DNA from: Arabidopsis thaliana
Lineage: Eukaryota > Streptophyta > Magnoliopsida > Brassicales > Brassicaceae
NCBI RefSeq assembly: GCF_000001735.4
Contig: NC_003070.9
Location: 15,981,971-16,045,970, forward strand
DNA: 64,000 nucleotides
Direction of reading: 5' to 3'
How positions within the stretch are numbered: the first letter of the stretch is position 1; every line of letters starts with the position of its first letter. Shown piece after piece: positions 37,154-46,620 of the stretch. Made by a program: the position numbers and the translations under genes. The notes below the pieces were generated by a model that saw nothing but the letters and a program-made list of their open reading frames with translations, did no database searches and was not told where the DNA came from.

Positions 37154-37723
37154 TGAAACAACCCGACCTATTTTTTTTTTTTTTAAAAATATAATTAAAT
37201 ATTCCCATAAATATCTAATTAAACCGCAAGTCAAAAATACTATTTTATGAATAAATAAATAATTCGTCCAACAAAACCAAGAATAACTAACAATCCTAAC
37301 CGGGTTCCAATAACCAAAAACACCAAAAATAAAATAAACGAGTTCCTAGATCATCCTCTCTTCCTTGCCATGATTCCACGATCACACTTTATCGTTACCT
37401 GCATCAACAACACAATGAGATGCGTAAGTATTATCATAAATACTTAGTCAGGCGATCCTCCCATCTACGAGCTATACACACAAGCAAATAAAAAGGTATA
37501 ATCACGAATACAATACAAACAAACCAGTCATTGAACAATTCACCCAAAACACATCCACCACACCTATATATCATCACACAAAACAAATCACACAACCCAA
37601 TCGCTCAGATAAGCTCATGGTCACGCACTCACCTTAACAAATTGATTCTAATAGCAATTAAACCCAGGAGAGTCTCTCCTTGCGTCTGAAACAGTCCAGA
37701 AACTACCTACAGCAAGTCCACAA
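37154..37723 (-). repeat. Right (5') LTR of the Gypsy element, truncated
   Basis: Only the inner 570 of 1,048 bp is present; sequence corresponding to 31,175-31,660 of the left LTR is missing. The break joins directly to a block duplicated at 38,252, so the deletion also removed the rest of F-box-like copy 1. Confidence 0.88.
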
Positions 37724-37841
37724 CAATAATCCATTGGTTTATACAAATAGTGTAAATATATATATATATATATATATATTTGTAATAAGAAAAGAAGCTA
37801 TTTGACCATTGTTTCCTGTCTACGTTTGAGAGGGAAATTTG

Positions 37842-37849
37842 CCGCCAAA
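37842..37849 (-). promoter_or_regulatory. E2F-like site, duplicated block copy 1
   Basis: Minus-strand TTTGGCGG fits the E2F consensus WTTSSCSS. It lies inside a conserved GAGAGGGAAATTTGCCGCC context found upstream of several members of this gene family. Confidence 0.4.
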
Positions 37850-38356
37850 ACAATAGATCCTCAAGTGGTTGGAATACTGAAAAAATATACATCCTCGTTT
37901 AGCCTATTATGTATCTATGTTCATATGAAAGTATTTTAAGGTTCTCACGCAGTCTGAATATTGGCAACATATACCAAGGTTATGAAAAGTGAAGGTAACA
38001 TCATTGTCTTATCTCATTAATAAAGTTGAATTAAAAAGAAATAATAAAGAATTTATAATCTTTTACAAATCGACACTGACATATCCATGTTTCTATAAAC
38101 ATCTAATAATTAAATAAAGTGCCAATGATACACTAGGGTCTGGTATATGAATAGTTCCCATTGTCACGTGGATAGTACTTATCTTTTTTTTGTTTAAACC
38201 CATATATATCTATCACACTTATCCATGGCAATGATACATTATAACACAACTAATAATCCATTGGTTTTAAAATTGTGTAGAAATATTTTTATTTTTTGTA
38301 ATAAAAAAGAAGCTATTTGACCATCGTTTACTGTCTACGTTTGAGAGGGAAATTTG

Positions 38357-38364
38357 CCGCGAAA
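38357..38364 (-). promoter_or_regulatory. E2F-like site, duplicated block copy 2
   Basis: Minus-strand TTTCGCGG differs from copy 1 by one base yet still fits WTTSSCSS. It is about 410 bp upstream of the first ATG of F-box-like copy 2. Confidence 0.4.
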
Positions 38365-38769
38365 ACAATAGATCATCAAGTGGTGGGAAAACTGAAAAAA
38401 CATACATCCACGTTTAGCCTAATATGTAGCAACGTTCATATGGAAGTATTTTAAGGTTCTGACGCAGTCTGGATATTGGCAACATATACCAAGGTTATAA
38501 AAAGTGAAGGTAATATCATTGTCTTATCTCATTAATAAAGTTGAATTAAAAAGAAATAATAAAGAATTTATAATATTTTACAAATCCACACTGACATATC
38601 CATTTTTCTAAAATGTATATAATTAAAAAAAATATAAACCTAAGCGGAAAATTTGCCATCTATCCGAAATTAGGTTAAAAATAGGATATTGGTTTAATGA
38701 ATAAACACTAAATATCTCTTATATAAACCGTAACATAAAATTAGATTAAACCTGCAAATTTATCTTTTA

Positions 38770-39408
38770 ATGGGAGACTCACAAGAGAGCATAACAATGT
38801 GTGGTGTTGAAGAAAGTTGTAGAGAAAGCAAGGGTTCAAATGTTGTTATGGAGGTATTTTAAACCGTTTATATGAATCTAGTCATCTCTTTGATTTTTTA
38901 ACTATGAACTTACTTTTAATTTTGAAGGTGATTTCAATGTCAGAATTTCACATTCCTCATCCGTTGATGGAGATCATCGTTAGCAAGGTTGGAGAAGATG
39001 GTGTTGATGCGTTGAAGAACTTCTTGCTGGCTGGTAGAGAGGGGAGATATGCAGTTCTTTTAAGAAAACATTATCTTCCGTTCGAATGGACAAAAACCAT
39101 CATTTCATGTGGTGGTCCATGTCTCATTCAAAATACTACACTTTCTTCAAGAAGTGTCTTGAAGCGAATAATCCTTATGCAAAGTTTGTAGAGTAAAGGG
39201 CTGACTTATGAATCGACCATAGGGTACTTTCAAATGAGATGCCGTTGGAAGGTGTGCAATGGTAAACGCAATGGTGGTTTGCTCGACTTGAATGAAATGA
39301 AAGTGTGCGTGGTGCAGCCACCTTATCAGCTGGACAGAGGTGGGTAGGCCAAGGTGCTGTAGATGTAAGAAGGTTGGGCACAAGTTGAGCACTTGTACCG
39401 AGTAAGGG
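38770..39408 (+). pseudogene. F-box-like/zinc-knuckle gene copy 2, decayed
   Basis: A possible first exon (MGDSQESITMCGVEESCRES, donor near 38,851) is followed by exon 2 from about 38,929. VISMSEFHIPHPLMEIIVSK and DGVDALKNFLLAGREG read in frame; then frameshifts and stops break MWWSMSHSKYY, CLEANNPYAKFVE and GYFQMRCRWKV. It ends with the knuckle CCRCKKVGHKLSTC near 39,355-39,400. It is about 70-80 percent like copy 3 by eye. The first exon suggests the true N-terminus of this family, less clear at copy 3. Confidence 0.78.
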
Positions 39409-41250
39409 TTTGAGGATGAAATTAGAATGTTGGGGAATTGTTCTTGAATGTTGTTTTTGGGTAATTGTTCTTGAAAGTTTATTTTGGATTGCTTCTAATG
39501 TAAGTCGGGTGAGAACTTTAAGCTTCTTTGATGGTATCTTATTCTCATTTAGGTATCAGTTTGCTATCTTGTTTATGTTATTAACTTTTGGAATCCATGG
39601 GAGTTTATCCATATGACATTGGATTTGTAATGCACCATTTATAAATATTTTTAGAATTATGTTAAGAAATTTGGCTAAAAAATTTGTTGAACGTTTGAAA
39701 TTAGCATATTACCCTAAATTAAAGGTTTAACAGTATGGTAATTAGCTACCAGGTTTGAACCAATTTGATTCCCTTAGGGAATTAGCTAAAAGGTTTGAAC
39801 CGATCAGATGTTCTTTAAATATTTATTTGATTAGATGTTCTTCAAATATTAATTTGACTAAATTGGATATGTGTATGTGGATAACGATAATTACAGTCAA
39901 GTAATAATATGTTAAGAAACAATAAATATTAATTTAAACCAAAATATGTATATGTAGATACGTCTGTTTGGATACGTCTATTTGTATACGTCTTTAGCTA
40001 AAAGGTTTGAACCGATTAAATTACCTTAGGTAATTTTGAAAAGGTTTGGACCGATTAAATGTTCTTTAAATATTTATTTGACTAAATTGAATACGTCTAT
40101 TTGTATAACGATAATTATAGGCAAGTAATAAAATGTTAAGAAACAATAAATAAAAATTTAAAACTAAATATGTATATGTGGATACGTCTATGAGGATACG
40201 TCAATTTGGATATAGATAATAAACTAAATTTGTATATGTGGATACGTCAATTAGTATTAGTCCACGAACTTTTTAGATTTCTAAATATTTTCGATATCAC
40301 CACAATGCATAATATACAATATAAATCAGAATTTATAAATCATATAGAAAGAATATGCGATAAGGATATTCAAACCACCGCCTGACCACATGGAGTTAAA
40401 CCGAATTGTTGGAATTTTTTTTAAAAAAACGTCATGATGAATTTTGTAGGAAAAGTTAATTAGATCTATATATAGGACCTTCATAGCCTATAGCGTTAGG
40501 GGCGTGTGTAAGTTGTTATTGAGAATCGTTCCATGCAGCCGCTTACACCACCTAATGACATATCAATCAATCAACTGTTTAAACGGCTATTTAATTTATT
40601 TCCCACAAAACACATTAACCAATGTAAGCTCAATTATTATTTGACATATGCTGTTAAACCTTTACAATAAAAATTCGAAAAGTTGTACTTTTATTCCAAT
40701 AAATATCAATTTTAAACAGATGATATAGGTATCCATGTGGTTGTGATTATGTAATTATATTGCATAATAGTCTTATAAACTTAGGTAAACTTACTTAAAT
40801 TAGAGTAGTGCTGAGTTTTAGGAGGATAATTAGTTCGTACAACAAAGGACATTACAACAAAAAACATTACAATAGGCGACCACCTGCATATTATGTGAAA
40901 CAATATAGAAAAGTCATTAATAAGAGTTCATATAACCTAGAATGATACCATTATAGAAACACCTAGAACTAGAAACAGGACCTTCCAATTCGCAGTTATC
41001 TAGAAAATCAATTTTCCACAATAAGTCTTGACACCCATGATTTCATTAAAATTTTCACTATAATTTTTTCCCTATCTTCAAGCAAACTTCTATTTGTGAC
41101 CTAATAGAAGAGACATCTCGCAAGCTCAGCAACTCAACACATAAATATAGCATTCCGGATTCAAATTTACCCTTAAACTCATGTTTAAAGCTTGCAATAA
41201 TCAAAACACAATTATCTAACTTAAATTCTTGGCAGCATTGCATGACATCA
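39409..41250. other. Intergenic DNA with local short repeats
   Basis: No gene seen. From 39,700 to 40,290 the phrases AAAGGTTTGAACCGA, ATTTGACTAAATTG and GGATACGTCTATTTG recur several times, suggesting decayed tandem duplication. The rest is AT-rich with no recognised structure. Confidence 0.5.
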
Positions 41251-41259
41251 TTACATATA

Positions 41260-42305
41260 CTAATTAGTTATTATCATATGTGAACGATACGTGTAAATGA
41301 CATCATTAGTTAAATTCTTGGCAGCATCGCATGACATCATTACCATTTTGATTTCTTCAACTTCTTCAAACGATGGTTCCAGGTAAACAGATGAAACTGC
41401 ACCATAACTCACGATTTTAACCTTCTTTTTGCGCACACCAACCAGTTCAGGCTCCCTAACCACCCTCCATCGAGCAAGCGACACAACAATTTTTGGATGA
41501 CCATAGCGCCGGTAACAGGTATCAAATTCCAATGCCTTTCTCCCAGTGGCCTCACAGTCTAGAACCTCTTTGCTGCAGTAGGAAAACATCTAACAATTTG
41601 AAACACACAAAATTATAATATTTTTGGGAATTTAAGCCGGAAAACTTACTATCTGTCCATTAATTTAAAAGGAATGATCATCCCCTCTACGCCATCGTCG
41701 GGATCACCAGAATGAGACAGAATTTCAACTTCAACAACAGCACCGACGAGATCTGTACTTTCAGTGTAAGTTTAGATCAAACCCTACCCTCAAAAATGTT
41801 GTTAATAAGAATCAATTGATAAGTTAATAAACATAGACTTACCGACCAGTTAGTCGGTATCGAAAGTCCCCTCCAATATGTTGTCGAAGGAAGTGAAATT
41901 GTTGAACTGGATAGCGGTGTTCGGATCTACGGATGTTACAACCGTCTCGTCCATCAAGTAAATCCCATATTCAGCCGTCGTAGTCTTGACTTGATCAGAA
42001 TTAGGTATAACCTTGAAGTTGGTTAACACGATCCATTTATTTTCAGAGATCTTGTCGAAGTAGAAGGCAGAAAAGCGTCGGTGGATTGTAACCTCCATCC
42101 TCATCCCCTATTCAGAAACTGAAAAATTGTTAAAATCAGGAACATGCAAAAAAAAAAAAAAATATTACGGTTTATTTGCTATGATAACTCTTAGTTCGAA
42201 TGAATCGCCCCTTTGGAATATTTTGTACTTTTTCAAGACAAGGACTCGTACAGTCCAGCCGGTGATTAGAGGGGAGAGCTCGTTGAGAAGATGGTAGTTG
42301 AACAT
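41260..42305 (-). pseudogene. OB-fold (RPA1/DUF223-like) gene, nearly complete
   Basis: Four exons. Exon 1 is 42,305-42,169 (MFNYHLLNELSPLITGWTVR, VLVLKKYKIFQRGD). Exon 2 is about 42,108-41,850 (MRMEVTIHRRFSAFYFDKIS, WIVLTNFKVIP). Exon 3 is about 41,761-41,652 (DLVGAVVEVEILSHSG, MIIPFKLMDR). Exon 4 is about 41,577-41,260 (KEVLDCEATGRKALEF, IVVSLARWRVV). The first two exons form one OB fold and the last two a second, as in plant RPA-large-subunit-like DUF223 proteins. An in-frame TAA near the end of exon 2 and a phase mismatch between exons 1 and 2 suggest early decay, unless splicing differs. It is divergent from F-box-like copy 3, with two E2F-like sites between them. Confidence 0.72.
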
Positions 42306-42694
42306 TTTTTTTCTTTCGTTTTAGTGATTTTATGGTCAACTAATGGATTAAGCAACTTCCTTAAATAACATCTCACATAACCAATAACTCAATCGTTTAG
42401 AATACCGACTGGTTAGTAATAACTATACGAATTAACCGGATATCGTTTAGGTATCATTACATTATGGACTCAAAAATTATTTTTAAAACGTGTATCCATA
42501 GTAACAAATCCACAAAATAAAGTTATCGCCATGCATTACATAACTATATAGGTGAATCCATCAGATGTTAAACGTCTGAAGATCCAGGTGGATAACAACA
42601 AATTTAGTTAGCATGTTTAGTATTTTCGAATATTAAATCTAAATATTTGAACTGGGAAGATGGGGAGCTCCCATTCGTAAGCGAGGGAAAATTA

Positions 42695-42702
42695 CCGCCA
42701 AA
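42695..42702 (-). promoter_or_regulatory. E2F-like site in the OB-fold/F-box divergent promoter (1)
   Basis: Minus-strand TTTGGCGG within GAGGGAAAATTACCGCC fits WTTSSCSS. The surrounding 60 bp (GGAAGATGGGGA ... CCGCCAAAACACA) is repeated at 42,918-42,972. Confidence 0.45.
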
Positions 42703-42958
42703 ACACATTCAAAAATCATCTTGCTTTACCTTGGATGAATACGTATCTATACTTGTATCCATGGTAACAAATCCACATTCAAGATATAATGACCAACAAT
42801 ATTTCTCAATTTTTGAGGATCCATGACATGACAAACAATACTATATACCACATGAATTACAACAAATGTCTAGAAATGATTAAAATAGTAAAATGATACA
42901 TCGAAAACATTTGAACCAGGAAGATGGGGAAATCTAATTCGGATGAGAGGGAAAATTG

Positions 42959-42966
42959 CCGCCAAA
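42959..42966 (-). promoter_or_regulatory. E2F-like site in the OB-fold/F-box divergent promoter (2)
   Basis: Second copy of the motif in GAGGGAAAATTGCCGCC. It lies about 360 bp upstream of the F-box-like copy 3 coding start and 650 bp upstream of the OB-fold gene start. Confidence 0.45.
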
Positions 42967-43324
42967 ACACAACAAATATCAACTTTTTTTTTGGGAAACA
43001 AATATCCACGCAGATTGTAATTCTTTTTTTATTACTACACTGATTAAAAAAATTAAATATATTTTATACAAAACAATCAAAACCAATGACAGACTTGCAA
43101 AAATTATACATAGACCAAACCGGTTCTATACCACCCATCGATGTCTAAGTTATTGGTATAATAAGGTCTATAAATAGAAAAAAACCTTTAAAAATTCTTA
43201 TAAAAAGATGAATCGTTTAATTGAAGATAAGGTGGGCGATTTACGGTAAAGCAAGGTTTATGATAATATTAACTTATACAATGATTGAGAGTAATTTTCT
43301 TTATTTAATATGTAGCAGATTCCA

Positions 43325-43792
43325 ATGATGGATATACACATTCCTCAGCTGTTGATGGAGATCATCGTTAGTAAAGTTGCTGAAGATGGTGTTGATGCTT
43401 TAAAGAACTGGTTGCTAGCTGGAAGAGAGGGAAAAGATGCTGTTATGTCGACGAAAACCGTACCCTCTGTTCGCATTGACATGGATAATCATTTTATGTG
43501 GTGGTCAATGCCTCATTCTAAATACTACAATTTCTTCCAAAAGTGTCTTGCCGCAAATAATCCATATGCAAAGTTTGTTGAGAAGAACAAAGGACTGACA
43601 TATGAGTCAACAACCGGGTACTATCAGATGAGATGCCGATGGAATGTTACTCACGACAAACCCGTGTTCATTGACATGAATATTGAGAAAAGGTGCATTA
43701 TGCATCCTCCTTTCCAGCCAGGAAGAATGGTGAGGCGTACGTGCCCTAGGTGCAAGAAAGTTGGGCACATGTGCAAAAGGTGTCTCGCTTAA
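43325..43792 (+). CDS. F-box-like domain fused to a CCHC zinc knuckle (copy 3, intact ORF)
   Basis: An open frame of 155 codons. Residues 3-35 are F-box-like (IHIPQLLMEIIVSKVAEDGV, LKNWLLAGREG). Residues 55-85 continue the At2g35280-like helix (FMWWSMPHSKYYNFFQKCLA, ANNPYAKFVE). Instead of the helical repeats usual in that family, the protein then changes and ends with a knuckle, CPRCKKVGHMCKRC (Cx2Cx4Hx4C), of the kind found at MULE transposase C-termini. An acceptor (GTAGCAG) stands just before the frame, and a short upstream exon may start near 43,208. An F-box would recruit substrates to an SCF ubiquitin ligase and the knuckle would bind nucleic acid; both roles are inferred. It is the only unbroken copy of three here. 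Confidence 0.7.
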   Translation: MMDIHIPQLLMEIIVSKVAEDGVDALKNWLLAGREGKDAVMSTKTVPSVRIDMDNHFMWWSMPHSKYYNFFQKCLAANNPYAKFVEKNKGLTYESTTGYYQMRCRWNVTHDKPVFIDMNIEKRCIMHPPFQPGRMVRRTCPRCKKVGHMCKRCLA

Positions 43793-44086
43793 GGTGGACC
43801 TCATGAATAGGAAGATCTAAGAGTTTGTGTTTTTGTTGGTTAATAACATCTAAGGATTTTTTGTTTTTGTTATATTATAATAAGTTTTACGGGAATGTAA
43901 ACCAATAAAGATTGTGATCGTTAATTTACAATGACATCTAAGGTCCAATTTTTATTTAGTCATATGTTTTCATTTTCGTTATTGGAAATTGTTTCGTTTC
44001 TTATCCATGTAAGAAAATATATAAACTCCAAATCCATGGAGTTATTCATTAGAATGGCAATTTTGTATCCTTTGATATAATGAAAA
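43793..44086. other. 3' flank of F-box-like copy 3
   Basis: AT-rich DNA, presumably the 3' untranslated region and terminator; no further feature seen. Confidence 0.4.
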
Positions 44087-44914
44087 TTGTTTAGTTTGTT
44101 ATCCATATAAATTTATAATTAAATGAGGAAAAAACATAATAGTGGATATGTCTAGAAAGTAGCATCGGAAGGACAGACGTGTTGACGATGGGTCCCTTGA
44201 TGTGTAGCTTCACAAATAATATCCAACAGATAAATCAATGTAAAGGGTGTCAGTAGAAAGTGAAAACCTGACGTATTAGATCTAAAAAGAACGAATAGAT
44301 TATGATATCTACTGCAAAAAGGGCTAAGGTTATAGTGTTTAGGGTTATAGTGTTTAGGGTTAAGAGATTCCCTAATTTCCCTCATTCGGAATCCATGGAA
44401 AACTATCCACATTATTAAATCAGCATTAATAAAACATTTTGTTCAACATGATATATTTGATATAAATTTCAGGTGTCCATGAATACATATCGACTTGAAC
44501 TTTGTTTAGTTTAGTTTGTTATCCATATAAATCTATAATTGAATGAGGAAAAAACATAATAGTGGATATGTCTAGAAACTAGCATCAGAAGGACAGGCGT
44601 GTTGACGATGGGTCCCTTGATGTGTAGCTTCACAAATAATATCCAACAGATAAATCAATGTAAAGGGTGTTAGTAGAAAGTGAAAACCTAACGTATTAGG
44701 TCTAAAAAGAACGAATAGATTATGATATCTACTGCAAAAAGGGCTAAGGTTATAGTGTTTAGGGTTATAGTGATTAGGGTTAAGAAATTCCCTAATTTCC
44801 CTCATTCGGAAAACTATCCACATTATTAAATCAGCATTAATAAAATATTTTGTTCAGCATGATATATTTGATATAAATTTCAGGTGTCCATGAATACATA
44901 TCCACTTGAACCTT
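44087..44914 (+). repeat. Tandem duplication, 2 x about 415 bp, with telomere-like motifs
   Basis: Copies at 44,087-44,503 and 44,507-44,914 are more than 95 percent alike; copy 2 lacks about 12 bases at the ATCCATGGA segment. Each contains a tandem pair of GTTATAGTGTTTAGG-type units, the reverse complement of the variants in the array at 28-29.5 kb. Antisense frames of 83-86 codons in both copies are by-products of the repeat. Confidence 0.9.
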
Positions 44915-45036
44915 TAATAACACTCAATAAAATTAGTTGTACTAATTCTGAGCAATTGAAAATTCAGTACAACTTATAAATCAAAACGTATGTAGATAAT
45001 AGAATCGAAATGTTTAAGCAATGATGGATAGCCGAA

Positions 45037-45560
45037 TTAGACCTTGATAAATATACTAACAGAAATTACAATAATTTCGGAAATAAAATGATTAAAAAAC
45101 ATAAAATAAAATAAAATAAAAAGCAAAAATAAAACGAGAATATTTTTCATAGATCTAAGCTGCGATCTCAGGTCTTCAATGTCTTCCCGAAGATCGGAAT
45201 TTAGATCCCGCGACTCCTGTGACAACGAGGTAATCACGGAATCACAAAAATTTAGCCCTTTCTGCAATTTTAGTGTAGAACCCTCGATGTTATCCACTAT
45301 TTCTTTCAACTCACGGATCTCCTCAACGATACATGTATCTGTCCATTTGAACAAATGGTTACGATTTTCCTGTATTATCGATAGTTATTTCGGATAGCAA
45401 GTAGTATAAATTATCAGATAATTAGTAGATTTACTTACGGAAGATCCCAGTGGACATGCATAAAACAAACGACCTGGGTTCCTTGGAGTAGCTGATGTTT
45501 TCATCACTACTTCCTCGCCACAAGGGCAGAAAATTGGGATACCTCCAAGTCGATCTATCA
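45037..45560 (-). CDS. GRF-type zinc-finger protein with coiled coil and C-terminal membrane segment
   Basis: Exon 1 (about 45,560-45,439) gives GIPIFCPCGEEVVMKTSATP, RNPGRLFYACP, the complete zf-GRF pattern (C, C, GRxFYxC). Exon 2 (45,369-45,037) gives NHLFKWTDTCIVEEIRELKE, a long heptad-like helix, then a hydrophobic segment (ILVLFLLFILFYFMFF) near the C-terminus. This is the usual plan of the many small plant GRF proteins. GRF domains bind single-stranded DNA or RNA; the role of the tail-anchored plant forms is unknown. Splice sites are good and there is no internal stop, but no in-frame ATG lies directly upstream of exon 1, so the start is lost or in another exon. Confidence 0.72.
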
Positions 45561-46200
45561 AGTTCTAGTTGTGTGGTGAAAGTTGTACGAGGAGACTAAG
45601 CTTGTTTCTATAGAAAACCCTAGAAATTTGGTATTTATGACCATTTGATAACTACGTCGTTCTGATAAAAGTGTAAATGATTAAATATTATATAAATTAA
45701 ATAAAAAGTATAATTATGGTTTCATTTATACAAATCCACTAGTGACAAATCCATGAATATTGCAGTAGTCCATGAATACAAATCCACATAAACATACATA
45801 ACACAAACCGTAGAAAATGATGTAGTGTTTTAATATAGAGAACAATTATCGAATACCTAAATAATTATTTTGATAGTATTTATGGTTGATTCGATTGGTA
45901 TGATGGAGACAAATACTTAGACGCAGAGTTTTAATATAGAGAATAATTACCGGATACTTAAATTCCGTTATTCAGAATCCATGGAAACCTATCCACTTGT
46001 GACAAATCCATTCATTAAAAGTAAAATTATGGACTAAAGTATACAAACCCACTAGTGACAAATCCATGAATATTGAAGTAGTCCAAGAATACAAATCAAC
46101 AAAATCATACATAATACAAACGGTAGAAAATGATGTTCTAACATTTTTTCGTTATTGATTAACAGCTTGACACAGAGCGAATTTCCAACAAACTGAAAAT
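45561..46200. other. Intergenic, with a short diverged duplication
   Basis: The block CACTAGTGACAAATCCATGA at about 45,740 recurs at about 46,050 with its neighbours, and AATATAGAGAA(C/T)AATTA(C/T)CG recurs at 45,833 and 45,933. No gene recognised. Confidence 0.5.
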
Positions 46201-46204
46201 TGAT

Positions 46205-46620
46205 CTAACACAAAACACGGATCTTAAACAAATAAGTGAGGACAAAGCACTCGGGGCAAACATCCAAACTCTCAAAATGTAGTAAATGACAATCTGGGAT
46301 AGAGTTTAAAATCCTGTACCCCTGGTATAATTGCTGTCCTGTTGGAGCCATGTCTTGTATCTGAGTCATGACCTGCTCGACGCAATTAACAGCTTCCTGA
46401 AAATTATTAAACATCTCCAAATACTTTTTTAGTATTATTCTACCATCCTCTGGATTACCGCAAAGAACATAAAAAAATACCAAAAGCAAAATAAGAATGT
46501 AAGTAATGTACTGCGGCTTGGCCAAGCATATTCAGAGCTTGAACAGAGGGGCCAACTAGAGCAGCTAGTCGTAAGCCTTCGATGTATTTGGCCGTGTTGT
46601 TGCCAGACTGTAAACACACC
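46205..46620 (-). pseudogene. C-terminal half of an At2g35280-type F-box protein
   Basis: Minus-strand frames give CLQSGNNTAKYIEGLRLAAL, VGPSVQALNMLGQAAVHYL and FAFGIF, then a frame change to EDGRIILKKYLEMFNNFQEA and QVMTQIQDMAPTG, and last CHLLHFESLDVCPECF. These are the TPR/Sel1-like helices and Cys-rich tail of the At2g35280 family. The fragment has no F-box. Its 5' end abuts the truncated Ulp1 domain on the same strand. Confidence 0.75.

Larger units (their letters stand above)
30613..37723 (-). mobile_element. Ty3/Gypsy element, Tekay-like chromovirus type
   Basis: The element lies on the minus strand. The left LTR is 30,613-31,660 (3' LTR of the element) and the right LTR is 37,154-37,723 (5' LTR, truncated at its outer end). 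In the element's orientation the LTR starts TGTAACGCCC and ends TTGTTTCA. A purine tract and a tRNA-Met primer site flank the internal domain. The domain order gag, zinc knuckle, protease, RT, RNase H, integrase, chromodomain fits chromoviruses. The two LTRs differ at only about 10-14 positions over 560 aligned bases, so insertion was recent. The coding part is visibly more GC-rich than its surroundings. Confidence 0.93.
37725..38611 (+). repeat. Direct duplication of a 360-370-bp promoter-like block
   Basis: Copy 1 (37,725-38,096) and copy 2 (38,252-38,611) share AATAATCCATTGGTTT, the GAGAGGGAAATTTGCCGC motif and AGTTGAATTAAAAAGAAATA. About 155 bp separates them. Both lie upstream of F-box-like copy 2 and contain an E2F-like site. 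A short (AT)n run is in copy 1. Confidence 0.85.

Noticed and set aside
43325..43792. Treating the F-box/knuckle ORF as a retroviral gag
   Set aside because: Only the single CCHC knuckle is gag-like. The N-terminus follows an F-box family, and there is no LTR or primer site nearby.
44152..44823. Two similar minus-strand frames of 83-86 codons
   Set aside because: They are the same non-coding stretch in a tandem duplication, with low-complexity ends and no homologous protein family that I recognise.
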